Source of the DNA: Syntrophaceae bacterium UBA5761
Lineage (GTDB): Bacteria > Desulfobacterota > Syntrophia > Syntrophales > UBA4778
Length of the DNA: 51,122 bases
NCBI GenBank assembly: GCA_002418885.1
Contig: DIEZ01000055.1
Span: forward strand, 24,945-76,066
Direction of reading: 5' to 3'
The notes beneath the pieces are model-generated. The model saw only the letters and a list, made by a program, of their open reading frames with translations. It was not told the origin of the DNA and did no database searches. Shown piece by piece: positions 24,719-32,582 of the stretch. The first letter of the stretch is position 1, and every line of letters starts with the position of its first letter. Position numbers and translations under genes: made by a program.

Positions 24719-26086
24719 ATGAAAGAAAAAAGCAAGAACACGGTACTCGTAGTGGACGATGACCTGGCCCACCGCACGATGCTCAAGACACTGCTTGCGA
24801 GTTGGGGCTATGACGTTTCCCTGGCCGACGACGGGGCGGCGGCGGTCGAAGAGGTCCGCCAAAGGCCCTTCGACCTCGTCCTCATGGACGTCCGGATGGT
24901 CAAGGTTTCCGGGCTCGAGGCGCTGGAAGAGATCAAGGGCTTCAACCCCGCGATCCCCATCGTCATCATGACCGCCTACGCATCCGTGGAGACCGCCGTG
25001 GAGGCCCTGAAGAAAGGCGCCTACGATTACCTCACCAAACCCTTCGACTTCGACGAGTTGAGGATCGTTATGGAACATGCGATGGAGCACAGCAGGCTCA
25101 GGGAGGAGAACCGCCTCCTCCGGGAAAGCCTGGGGAGACACTTCGACAGGCAAAACCTGATCGGGGGGAGCCGGGCGATCGTCAATCTCCTGGAAACAGT
25201 CGCCCAGGTGGCGCCGTCGGAGGCGACGGTCCTGATCACGGGGGAATCGGGTACGGGTAAGGAGATGATCGCCGGGGCGATCCATTTCAACAGCCCGCGG
25301 AAGGACGGTCCCTTCGTCAAGATCAACTGCGCCGCGATCACGGAGACGCTCCTCGAATCCGAGCTCTTCGGCCATGAGAAGGGGGCCTTCACCGGCGCCG
25401 ACCGCCGGAAGGAAGGAAAGTTCCGCCAGGCGGACGGGGGCACCCTTTTTCTCGACGAGGTGAGCGAGATGCCCCTGGCGATGCAGGTCAAACTGCTGAG
25501 GATCCTGCAGGAAAGGGAAGTCACACGGGTGGGCGGGAGCGATGTGATAAAGGTCGACGTGCGGGTCCTTGCCGCGACGAGCGGGGACCTCATCGCCGAG
25601 ATACAGGCCGGCCGCTTCCGGGAGGACCTGTACTACCGGCTGAACGTGGTTACCCTTCACGTGCCTCCCCTCCGGGAACGCCGCGAGGACATCCCGCTCC
25701 TTGCCCAGCATTTCCTCGAGGTCTTTTCCACGAAGAACAGGAAGGCCGTCAAGGGGTTCACTCCCCAAGCGATGGACCGCCTCCTCCGCCATGATTGGCC
25801 TGGGAACATCCGTGAGCTGATGAATACGATCGAACGGGCCATCGTTCTTGCCCGGTCCGAGTATCTGGACGAGACCCTTGTCCTCCCCGCCTTCCGGGAA
25901 CCCGGTGGGAACTACGGGCCGAATGGTGGTGATGTTCAGGAGGCGGGGTCGCTCGAGGAAGTTGAAAGGGCGACGATTCTGCGGACCCTTGAACAGGCGG
26001 GCGGAAACAAGAGCGAGGCGGCCCGGCGTCTCCGGATTACCCGCCGCACACTTCATCAAAAGCTCAAGAAATACGGCATGATGTGA
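24719..26086 (+). CDS. Sigma-54-dependent response regulator (ZraR/HydG-like)
   Basis: 455 residues. Receiver domain 1-120 with phospho-Asp D57 (VLMDVRM) and KPFD; AAA+ domain about 150-380 with Walker A GESGTGKE, the sigma-54 contact loop GAFTGAD, Walker B GGTLFLDEVSEM and R-finger region; a Fis-type HTH at the end (GGNKSEAARRLRITRRTLHQKLKKYG). It activates RpoN promoters after phosphorylation by the adjacent kinase. GAGGAG lies upstream of the ATG. Its stop is 1 bp from the stop of the convergent gene. The Spy-like gene at 518 is a plausible distant target. Confidence 0.95.
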   Translation: MKEKSKNTVLVVDDDLAHRTMLKTLLASWGYDVSLADDGAAAVEEVRQRPFDLVLMDVRMVKVSGLEALEEIKGFNPAIPIVIMTAYASVETAVEALKKGAYDYLTKPFDFDELRIVMEHAMEHSRLREENRLLRESLGRHFDRQNLIGGSRAIVNLLETVAQVAPSEATVLITGESGTGKEMIAGAIHFNSPRKDGPFVKINCAAITETLLESELFGHEKGAFTGADRRKEGKFRQADGGTLFLDEVSEMPLAMQVKLLRILQEREVTRVGGSDVIKVDVRVLAATSGDLIAEIQAGRFREDLYYRLNVVTLHVPPLRERREDIPLLAQHFLEVFSTKNRKAVKGFTPQAMDRLLRHDWPGNIRELMNTIERAIVLARSEYLDETLVLPAFREPGGNYGPNGGDVQEAGSLEEVERATILRTLEQAGGNKSEAARRLRITRRTLHQKLKKYGMM

Positions 26087-26087
26087 A

Positions 26088-27146
26088 TTATAGCGCGAGC
26101 GCCGGGTCGAACCAGGCGAGCATCCCGTCGTTCTGTTCCCGCGGATAGGCGTGATACAGGTCGGGAACGATTTTCAGGGTCACGTCGGCTCCTGTGGCGG
26201 CAAGCTCCTTTTCTCCTGTCTTTGCCCGCCGGAGGGGGAACATCCAGTCCTTCGCCCCGTGAACCCAGTATATGCGCCTGCCCTTCACGTGGCGCAGGTC
26301 GAAGGGCGGGAGGATGCCGGAGACGACGGCGTAAGCGGAAAATGGCGAAACTTCGTCCACGGCACGGACGAGGGCATAAGTCCCGCCGTCCGACAATCCG
26401 GTTATCAGGATTCGTTTCCTGTCCACGTTCCAGCCCCGGCAGAGGGTTTCGAGGACCTCTTGGAGGAGCAGGGCGTCGAAGTCATGACCCGTGATCGTCC
26501 AGGTCGGCCCCCTGGAGCAGGGCGCGGCCACGATGAAGCAGCGGCTCCTCGCCTCCCGCAGCCATGTCCAGATGAAATCCCTGCCATGGCCGAACCCTCC
26601 GTGGAGGGCGACGACCAAAGGCAGCGGCCTCGAGCCGTCGTCGTACTCAGGGATGTACAGGGAAAGGCCGCCCCGGGCGTACGGGTCCTCATCCAGGCCG
26701 AGATGAACGAGGCCGGCGGGCGAGGATGCCGCTCCATCGTCTCGGATGAACGTCTCGGCCCTGTCGCGGACCTTTTCTTCGAGAAAGAAACGGTTTATCG
26801 GTGGGAGCACCGGGCATAGGGGGTAGAGCCGTTCCTGGACCCGGCAGATTCTGCGCCCGGCCTTTCTGAAATCGACGAGAGACTGCTCCATCCAGTCGGC
26901 CTCGACGGACAACCGGAGGGCCTCGCAGCATAGGTCGGCGGCGCGGAGGAGGGTTCTGCCTATCCCTCCGGGAGGGTCAGCCGACAACGACCTGTGTGTC
27001 GCCCCGGATTCTTTCAAGCGGTCGATGACCGGGGCAAAGGCCTCGCGCAGGCGGGGGACGATTCCCGGAAAGTAATCGCGTCTTGCCCTTTCGAATGCCT
27101 CGAGTGCTTCTACGACGCCCTCTGCGAGTTCCTCGACGGCTGGCAT
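26088..27146 (-). CDS. Alpha/beta hydrolase (phospholipase/PHB-depolymerase-like) with helical N-domain
   Basis: 352 residues. The first about 135 are helical with no known family. The C-terminal hydrolase shows the oxyanion segment VVALHGGFGHGRDF, nucleophile elbow GLSDGG, acid in GAKDWMFPL and His in YHAYPREQN, a complete triad. It resembles carboxylesterase/phospholipase and esterase D-like enzymes; there is no signal peptide. GGGGAGG precedes the ATG. It follows the ComM gene on the same strand after 56 bp and may be cotranscribed, but no shared function is apparent. Confidence 0.75.
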   Translation of the reverse strand: MPAVEELAEGVVEALEAFERARRDYFPGIVPRLREAFAPVIDRLKESGATHRSLSADPPGGIGRTLLRAADLCCEALRLSVEADWMEQSLVDFRKAGRRICRVQERLYPLCPVLPPINRFFLEEKVRDRAETFIRDDGAASSPAGLVHLGLDEDPYARGGLSLYIPEYDDGSRPLPLVVALHGGFGHGRDFIWTWLREARSRCFIVAAPCSRGPTWTITGHDFDALLLQEVLETLCRGWNVDRKRILITGLSDGGTYALVRAVDEVSPFSAYAVVSGILPPFDLRHVKGRRIYWVHGAKDWMFPLRRAKTGEKELAATGADVTLKIVPDLYHAYPREQNDGMLAWFDPALAL

Positions 27147-27202
27147 ATGTTTTCGCCTCCCCGACTTCAGGCTACCTCGACCGGTCTGTGGTAGTCATCG
27201 TC

Positions 27203-28735
27203 TCACAGGACCCCGCTCCGGTCGAGGCTGCGGTACTGGATGGCCTCGGAGACATGAGGGGGACGGATGTTTTCTTCGCCCGCAAGGTCGGCGATCGTCC
27301 GGGCGACCTTGAGGACCCTCGTGTAGGCACGGGCGCTCAGGCCCAGCCTTTCCATGGCCATCTCCATCAATTTTTGCGATTCTTCGTCGATCGGGCAGAG
27401 TGCTTTCAACTGACGCGCCGACATCCGGGCGTTGCAGAGAGTGCGTTGCCCGGCGAATCGCCCGGCCTGGATGGCCCGGGCCCGGTTGACCCTTTCCCGT
27501 ATCCCGGCGGACGCCTCCGAATGACCTTTCCCAACCATCTCGCGGTAGCGGACGGCCGGGACTTCGATGTGGATGTCGATCCGGTCGAGCAGGGGTCCCG
27601 AGATGCGTCCCCTGTACTGCCGGATTTGCTGCGACGTGCAACGGCAGGCCCGACGATGGTCCGTGTAATAGCCGCAGGGACAGGGGTTCATGGCCGCCAC
27701 CAGCATGAACCGGGACGGGAAGGTCGCCGTGACCGATGAGCGGGTGATCGTAACCCGTCCCTCTTCGAGCGGCTGCCGCAACACCTCGAGGACGTTTTTT
27801 TTGAATTCGGGCAACTCGTCGAGGAAGAGGACTCCGTTGTGGGCAAGGCTTATCTCCCCGGGTCTCGGTGTCTGCCCTCCACCCACAAGGCCGGCGTCGG
27901 AGATCGTGTGGTGCGGCGCCCGGAAAGGCCTTGTCGCGACGAGGGAACTTTTCCTGTCCAGCAGCCCCGCGACGGAATAGACCTTTGTCGTCTCGATGGC
28001 TTCCTCGATGGTGAGGTCGGGCAGGATCGTTGTCAGGCGCTGGGCGAGCATGGTCTTCCCCGAGCCGGGCGGGCCGATCATCAGAAGGTTGTGGCCGCCC
28101 GCCGCCGCGACCTCGAGAGCCCGCTTGGCCTGGTTCTGACCGCGGATTTCTTCAAGGTCGAAGGGGTACCCGATACTTTCCCCGAAGATTCCTCTTAGGT
28201 CGACGGAGACTTTTTCGACCTCGAGCCGGCCGGCGAAGAATTCGACGACCTCAGAGAGGAAGCGAACGGGGACGACCTCGACGGAGTCGACGACCGCCGC
28301 TTCAAAGGCGTTCTCCGCAGGCAGGATGACCCCCCTTATCCCGGCCTGTTTCGCCCGGAAGGCGGCCGGGAGTGCTCCGTGGACTCCCTTCACGCTTCCG
28401 TCGAGGGATAGCTCGCCGATGATCATGAACTCGGGCAGCCTTTTTTTCTCGATCAACTCCTGGGCAGCGAGGATGCCCACAGCGATGGGCAGGTCGAAGC
28501 TGGTTCCCTCTTTCTTGATGTCGGCGGGAGAGAGGTTGACGGTCACGCGGTCGGGGGGGAATTCGTAGCCGGAATTCCTGACCGCGGCGCGGATCCGGTC
28601 CCTGCTCTCCTTAACGGCCGTGTCGGGCAGTCCGACCGTGGAGAACTGGGGAAGGCCGGGCGAGATGTCCACCTCGACGTCCACAGGGAAGGACTCTATC
28701 CCGATTACGGTACTGCTCAAGACCTTGATGATCAA
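27203..28735 (-). CDS. comM: YifB/ComM Mg-chelatase-like AAA+ ATPase
   Basis: 511 residues when started at the TTG at 28735, which GGAGG precedes by 9 bases; the open frame continues upstream to 29044 but the extra 103 residues lack family similarity. The N-terminus [20 protein letters not shown] matches the family start. Lon-like S16 fold (1-170), Walker [32 protein letters not shown], Walker [12 protein letters not shown], and the Cys block [17 protein letters not shown], then the C-terminal helical domain. ComM is a branch-migration helicase aiding integration of donor DNA in natural transformation. Confidence 0.93.
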   Translation of the reverse strand: MIIKVLSSTVIGIESFPVDVEVDISPGLPQFSTVGLPDTAVKESRDRIRAAVRNSGYEFPPDRVTVNLSPADIKKEGTSFDLPIAVGILAAQELIEKKRLPEFMIIGELSLDGSVKGVHGALPAAFRAKQAGIRGVILPAENAFEAAVVDSVEVVPVRFLSEVVEFFAGRLEVEKVSVDLRGIFGESIGYPFDLEEIRGQNQAKRALEVAAAGGHNLLMIGPPGSGKTMLAQRLTTILPDLTIEEAIETTKVYSVAGLLDRKSSLVATRPFRAPHHTISDAGLVGGGQTPRPGEISLAHNGVLFLDELPEFKKNVLEVLRQPLEEGRVTITRSSVTATFPSRFMLVAAMNPCPCGYYTDHRRACRCTSQQIRQYRGRISGPLLDRIDIHIEVPAVRYREMVGKGHSEASAGIRERVNRARAIQAGRFAGQRTLCNARMSARQLKALCPIDEESQKLMEMAMERLGLSARAYTRVLKVARTIADLAGEENIRPPHVSEAIQYRSLDRSGVL

Positions 28736-28855
28736 AGAAGCCGTCCTCCAGAAGATCTCGGGAAACCCGGAAGAGAAGTCAGAAGAGGAAAAGGGCGACC
28801 TGAAGATAATCAATGGCGGGAAATAATTCAAGAACTTTGTTGGTGCGGGACGTCC

Positions 28856-28889
28856 TTGACACCGGAGAAAGGTCTGTGTTAAGTAACAC
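28856..28889 (+). promoter_or_regulatory. Candidate sigma-70 promoter with palindromic -10 region for moaC
   Basis: TTGACA (28856-28861), 17-base spacer, TTAAGT (28879-28884). The -35 is perfect, the -10 weak. GTGTT-AAGT-AACAC (28876-28889) is an inverted repeat covering the -10, as an operator would be. It lies 58 bp upstream of moaC within the 211-bp divergent gap to comM. No molybdenum-cofactor riboswitch fold is apparent. Confidence 0.45.
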
Positions 28890-28946
28890 CCCACTTTCGA
28901 CTGCTCATTCTTTCCTTGAAGTCTCCAGCGAATAGGCGATCCCCAG

Positions 28947-29444
28947 ATGGCCGAATTTACCCACCTTGACAATATGGGTAAACCGAGGATGGTTGACGTA
29001 TCCGTGAAGGAGGCAACCCTTCGGGAGGCAACCGCCCGCGGCAAGGTCCTGATGAAACCGGAGACGGCTCAGGCCGTTCAGGCGGGAGGTTTTGCGAAAG
29101 GCGACGTCCTCACCGTCGCGAAGGTTGCCGGAATAATGGCGGCGAAGAAGGTGGGCGAGCTCATCCCTCTATGCCATCCGATCGAGATCACGGGTGTCGA
29201 TATCTCCTTTTCCGTCGACGGCCTGAAAGGCGAGGTCGGGATCGAGGCCGGTGTGAAGACGGTGGGGAGGACGGGAGTGGAGATGGAGGCCCTGACGGCG
29301 GTTAGTGTTGCGGCACTGACTATCTATGACATGTGTAAGTCCGCCGACCGTGCTATGGTCATTTCCGGCATCAAGCTAACCCGTAAGAGCGGGGGGCGGA
29401 GCGGGACGTTTGTCAGGGATCCCGGGGAAGATACGGAAAGATAG
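28947..29444 (+). CDS. moaC: Cyclic pyranopterin monophosphate synthase MoaC
   Basis: 165 residues, usual length. Signature segments: [59 protein letters not shown]. The catalytic Lys/His/Glu region is intact. With MoaA it converts GTP to cyclic pyranopterin monophosphate in molybdenum/tungsten cofactor synthesis, fitting an anaerobe with formate dehydrogenase-like enzymes. No other moa gene adjoins it. There is no clear Shine-Dalgarno before the ATG. Confidence 0.96.
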   Translation: MAEFTHLDNMGKPRMVDVSVKEATLREATARGKVLMKPETAQAVQAGGFAKGDVLTVAKVAGIMAAKKVGELIPLCHPIEITGVDISFSVDGLKGEVGIEAGVKTVGRTGVEMEALTAVSVAALTIYDMCKSADRAMVISGIKLTRKSGGRSGTFVRDPGEDTER

Positions 29445-29486
29445 GCCGTTACAGTGCGGAAGGCATAGGTTTCGGGGTGTCGAGGT

Positions 29487-29999
29487 TTGGAAGACGTTTA
29501 CAGGATAAAAAGGAGCCTTGCCGTCGCCCTCATAGTCGACACTGCGCTTCTCGTCGCCCTTCTGGGGGTCGCCTTTTTCAAAGGAAACTCCCCCGTCGAG
29601 AAGGTTATCCTGTCGGTCTTTTTGGTTCCTCTCCTCCTGGTGACCCTGGAAGCGAACTATCGGAGGGTGACTGTCAGCGAGAAAGGCCTTTCCATCAAGA
29701 AATTTTTTCTCAAGAGGGAATTTCTCTGGGGGGACGTGACCGACGTGGGAGCGGTCATCCTGAGGAATAGAGTCTATCTCGTGTTGACAACGACCAAGGG
29801 GTTTCATATCATCTCGAACGCTTACGACGGTTTTTCCGCATTGGTGAGAGGAATCGTCAGTCATGTCGATGCGGAACGGGTCGAAGAGCAGGTGAGGGCC
29901 TTGGTCGAGCGTCCGGTCACGAAGGTTTCCGACGTCGTTTCGGCATGGGCAGGCGCCGTTGTGCTTCTCGTAGTCATCTACATCAGGGTTTTTCTTTGA
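29487..29999 (+). CDS. Membrane protein with PH-like domain
   Basis: 170 residues from a TTG with only a modest G-rich site (GGGGTG). Two helices at about 10-30 and 38-55 are followed by a cytoplasmic beta-rich domain (VTVSEKGLSIKKFFLKREFLWGDV and later strands) resembling the bacterial PH (bPH2, YdbT-like) domain, and a C-terminal helix (about 150-168). Function unknown. It follows moaC by 42 bp and precedes the Fis-like gene by 25 bp, so the three may form an operon. Confidence 0.7.
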   Translation: MEDVYRIKRSLAVALIVDTALLVALLGVAFFKGNSPVEKVILSVFLVPLLLVTLEANYRRVTVSEKGLSIKKFFLKREFLWGDVTDVGAVILRNRVYLVLTTTKGFHIISNAYDGFSALVRGIVSHVDAERVEEQVRALVERPVTKVSDVVSAWAGAVVLLVVIYIRVFL

Positions 30000-30024
30000 T
30001 TACCCTTTGAAGAGGGACTAAACT

Positions 30025-30321
30025 ATGACCAGGAAAGAGCCTGCAAAAGGGACAGCGCGAGAGAAGGTCAAGCCCTCATGCTTGGCTGTTGAGGTGTTGC
30101 TGGAGGAAAAGATCGAAGACGTGGTGAACTTCCTCGGCTCGTCGGAGGTTTCAAGAAGCCAGTTGTATGACGACATCCTTGCCCTGGTGGAGAGGTGTCT
30201 CATCCGGATCGCCCTTAAACGCACAAACAACGTCAAGACTTCTGCTGCCGCCTTCCTTGGGATCAACCGGAACACCCTGCGTAAAAAAATAGATTTACTG
30301 GATATTCAATGCCGTGATTGA
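30025..30321 (+). CDS. fis: Fis-family DNA-binding protein
   Basis: 98 residues, exactly the length of E. coli Fis. The C-terminal half is a Fis helix-turn-helix: [18 protein letters not shown], then [24 protein letters not shown]. The N-terminal half is less conserved but could provide the dimerisation helices. It binds and bends DNA as a nucleoid protein or local activator. AGAGGGA precedes the ATG. It sits 25 bp after the PH-like gene. A degenerate activator C-terminus is a less likely alternative, since the start and length are regular. Confidence 0.8.
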   Translation: MTRKEPAKGTAREKVKPSCLAVEVLLEEKIEDVVNFLGSSEVSRSQLYDDILALVERCLIRIALKRTNNVKTSAAAFLGINRNTLRKKIDLLDIQCRD

Positions 30322-30434
30322 ACTGATATCCTCCTTCCGGAATGTCGCTCCAAAAACTTCACCTCCTCGTTCAAGGAAAGAGGGATGGTAGCAGTTGCTC
30401 AGAATATTGAAGAAAAGCGCGCAATTTTAATGAG

Positions 30435-31004
30435 ATGGTGATCGGTGTGTTGGCGCTCCAGGGTGCCTTTCGCGAGCATATCAGGATGTTGACATCGGTT
30501 GGTGCCGTGGGTGTCGGCGTAAGGCTTCCCGAGCAACTGGACGGCGCCGACGGGCTCATCATTCCCGGCGGAGAAAGCACCGCGATAGCGAAACTCATGG
30601 TGGAATACGGATTCCCGGAATGCATAAAGGCCTTCGCCGCTTCGGGTAGGCCGGTCTTCGGTACCTGCGCGGGGTTGATCCTGCTGGCGGAAATGGTAGC
30701 CGGGGAAAAGCAGCAGCTCCTTAACCTGATCGACATCGACGTGAGGAGAAACGCTTACGGGCGCCAGGTCGACAGCCGGGAGGTCGATGTGGAGGTCCCT
30801 GCCGTCGGGGAAAATCCCTTCCGCGCCGTTTTTATCAGGGCGCCGGTCATCGAAAGAATAGGCAACGGCGTCGGCGTCCTCGCCCAATACCGTGGCCGGG
30901 TGGTTATGGCCCGTCAGGAAAACATCCTGGTGGCGACCTTCCATCCCGAGTTGACGGACGACACCCGGATTCACCGCTACTTTTTAGGAATGGCGGCGGG
31001 CTGA
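30435..31004 (+). CDS. pdxT: PLP synthase glutaminase subunit PdxT
   Basis: 189 residues, standard size. Class I glutamine amidotransferase features: start GVLALQGAFREH, IPGGESTAIAK, nucleophile Cys in FGTCAGLILLA, and the His/Glu pair in ATFHPELTDD. It supplies ammonia to PdxS for pyridoxal 5'-phosphate synthesis. PdxS, usually next to it, is absent from this neighbourhood. There is no good ribosome binding site. The 113-bp gap upstream shows no distinct promoter. Its stop is 4 bp from the convergent PEBP gene. Confidence 0.95.
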   Translation: MVIGVLALQGAFREHIRMLTSVGAVGVGVRLPEQLDGADGLIIPGGESTAIAKLMVEYGFPECIKAFAASGRPVFGTCAGLILLAEMVAGEKQQLLNLIDIDVRRNAYGRQVDSREVDVEVPAVGENPFRAVFIRAPVIERIGNGVGVLAQYRGRVVMARQENILVATFHPELTDDTRIHRYFLGMAAG

Positions 31005-31008
31005 CGCC

Positions 31009-31464
31009 TCACTTCCTCTTGTACCTGCCCATCAACTCCGCCTCCGCAAGGATATGCCCCTTCATGGCGGCGAGGAGCCTTTCCTTCGTTGCGCCCGGCG
31101 GGAGGTCGGTCGGAGCGTCGAGGGCGTACAACTTGAAGAAATACCGGTGGATGCCGCTCGGGGGACAGGGGCCGTGATAACCAAAGGACCGAGCGGACGT
31201 TGTCCCCTGCTTTCCCCCGTTTTCGAGCTGCCTGTCGACGGGCAGGCCTTCGGCAAGTTTCGTGACGTGGGCCGGCAGGTCGTAGACGACCCAGTGGACC
31301 CAGGTTCCCATAGGGGCGTCGGGGTCATCGCAGATGAGAGCGAAGGCCCGGGTATCCTTCGGTGCGTATCTCCACTCCAAAGGCGGAGAAACATCTTCCC
31401 CGTCGCAGGTGTATCTCTGCGGGATCATGCCGCCTGACTTGAAGGCTGGGCTCGTAATCTCCAT
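31009..31464 (-). CDS. YbhB/YbcL-type PEBP (Raf kinase inhibitor-like) protein
   Basis: 151 residues, typical of bacterial PEBPs. Motifs: IPQRYTCDGEDVSPPLEW, DDPDAPMGTWVHWVVYDLP, and GYHGPCPPSGIHRYFFKLYALD, which line the anion-binding pocket. No signal peptide, so cytosolic. The biochemical role in bacteria is not established. GGAGGG lies 7 bases before the ATG. A sigma-70 promoter is seen about 125-150 bp upstream. Confidence 0.93.
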   Translation of the reverse strand: MEITSPAFKSGGMIPQRYTCDGEDVSPPLEWRYAPKDTRAFALICDDPDAPMGTWVHWVVYDLPAHVTKLAEGLPVDRQLENGGKQGTTSARSFGYHGPCPPSGIHRYFFKLYALDAPTDLPPGATKERLLAAMKGHILAEAELMGRYKRK

Positions 31465-31586
31465 CGTTTTCCCTCCTCTGATTGGTTTTGGGCATAAGGT
31501 TGCCCTGTATGCGCGACTCTTTTCCGTGAAAAGGGCAGGGAAGCCTGTTTTCTTGAATAACGGCTTTGAGATGACGCATAGTATGC

Positions 31587-31614
31587 ATTATAATCGGTTT
31601 TAATCGTTTAACAA
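31587..31614 (-). promoter_or_regulatory. Sigma-70 promoter for the PEBP gene
   Basis: On the minus strand TTGTTA (31614-31609), 16-base spacer, TATAAT (31592-31587). The -10 is perfect and the -35 matches 4 of 6. It directs leftward transcription into the PEBP gene with a leader of roughly 115 nt. Confidence 0.6.
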
Positions 31615-31754
31615 TAATTCGGGGTAGTTTCAGCCCGAAATATCGATCAGGACATTCTGGTCCATGAATTGCTCGTACCGTAGAATACGCGCTTTTACAT
31701 GATTGCATTTTCAGGAAAGCATGATAACGTGACGAAGAGACCAAAAACGGAGGC

Positions 31755-31777
31755 GGGGAGGCCTTTTGGGCCTCCCC
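31755..31777. repeat. Perfect 9-bp inverted repeat in long intergenic region
   Basis: GGGGAGGCC-TTTTG-GGCCTCCCC. On the plus strand no T-run follows; on the minus strand GTTTTT follows after 6 bases. It lies in the 685-bp gene-poor gap 31465-32149. It could end a leftward transcript or structure an RNA. Apart from this hairpin, the PEBP promoter, the TTCGACA motifs and the sigma-54-like promoter, I see no gene in that gap. Confidence 0.5.
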
Positions 31778-31973
31778 GGAAGAACATGAAGAGCGTCTAT
31801 CTTTCTGTCGGAAGGTGGAAACGTGGGCACCTCCCGCTGCTCTATAACATGCTTTTTGCATATTTTATGTGCACTTATTATGCCAGAATGAGTGTGTTAT
31901 TGTAACATCCTGTAATAGTTGATGATTTTTGAGTCGCTTTTTTAACGCCCGTCCCGAGTGGGGCGGCAACGAT

Positions 31974-32069
31974 TGTCGAACAAAAAGAGATCCACAAGCA
32001 AAAACCCTTAAGAAACAATTACATAAGACGGGAGACATCTGGGGCGAATGATTCGACAATATCGTCGAA
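31974..32069. promoter_or_regulatory. TTCGACA motif sites upstream of the Spy-like/kinase/regulator operon
   Basis: TGTCGAA at 31974-31980 and the imperfect palindrome TTCGACAATATCGTCGAA at 32052-32069. The latter shares 11 of 12 bases of TTCGACAATATC with 398-409 upstream of the other Spy-like gene. They lie 30-130 bp upstream of a sigma-54-like promoter, the usual range of activator sites. Binding by the operon's own ZraR-like regulator is inferred. Confidence 0.45.
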
Positions 32070-32100
32070 TTGTGGTAGATAAGGCCCAGCCGGTTTGAGC

Positions 32101-32116
32101 GGGAAAATCTTTTGCG
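32101..32116 (+). promoter_or_regulatory. Candidate sigma-54 promoter
   Basis: GGGAAAATCTTTTGCG has GG (32102-32103) and GC (32114-32115) exactly 10 bases apart with TTTT before GC. The -24 half lacks the CA after GG, so the match is weaker than that at 458. Expected start near 32127, 23 bases before the ATG at 32150. Confidence 0.5.
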
Positions 32117-32149
32117 ACACCTCCTGTTTTGGAACAGAGTGGTAACGAC

Positions 32150-32578
32150 ATGAAAATTTATAGGGTCATCGGTCTGGTCCTCGTCTTCTTTTTGGTCAAC
32201 GCCGCTACGCTTTCGGCGCAGGGCAGTGAACGTGTGACGGGAGGCGGGCAGGATAGTTCTTTAAGACAGCTGAATCTAACCGAAGAACAGTACAATGCGA
32301 TAAGGCGGGCTAAGTCCGCCCACGTGAAGAAAATCGTCCAGTTGAAAAACGATGCCGTGGGAAAACATCACGAATTCAGGAGGCTGATAGGAGACCCCGC
32401 AGCGAGTGAAGAGGCCATCCGCAACAAGGCAAGAGAAATCGAGGCCGTCAACAGCCAGATCATGAGAGAGATGATCGAATACGAACTCCTTGTCAGGAGG
32501 ATACTCACGCCGGAACAGATTCGTCAATGGTCAAGCCTCGAGGATTCCCCTCCCATAAGGAAATCGTCAGGAAGATAA
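32150..32578 (+). CDS. Spy/ZraP-like periplasmic protein
   Basis: 142 residues from the ATG at 32150. Signal peptide 1-24 (cleavage near LSAQ). The mature helical part carries LTEEQYNAI and LTPEQIRQW, the two LTxxQ motifs, separated by a charged coiled stretch. It is organised like ZraP: a metal- or stress-binding periplasmic chaperone that damps its sensor kinase. The kinase gene starts 4 bp after its stop and the regulator follows, giving a P-S-R order within one operon. It lacks the Gly/His-rich ends of the paralogue at 518, so metal binding by side chains looks less likely. Confidence 0.85.
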   Translation: MKIYRVIGLVLVFFLVNAATLSAQGSERVTGGGQDSSLRQLNLTEEQYNAIRRAKSAHVKKIVQLKNDAVGKHHEFRRLIGDPAASEEAIRNKAREIEAVNSQIMREMIEYELLVRRILTPEQIRQWSSLEDSPPIRKSSGR

Positions 32579-32582
32579 GCAA

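Noticed and set aside
24554..26059. 501-codon antisense frame opposite the kinase and regulator genes
   Set aside because: Shadow of the sigma-54 regulator; no domain or binding site.
28736..29044. Extended N-terminus of ComM
   Set aside because: The family begins at IIKVLSS; a TTG with GGAGG is present there, and the extra 103 residues overlap the moaC promoter and start.
31699..31905. 68-codon open frame in the long intergenic region
   Set aside because: No binding site, runs through the inverted repeat, composition not coding-like.
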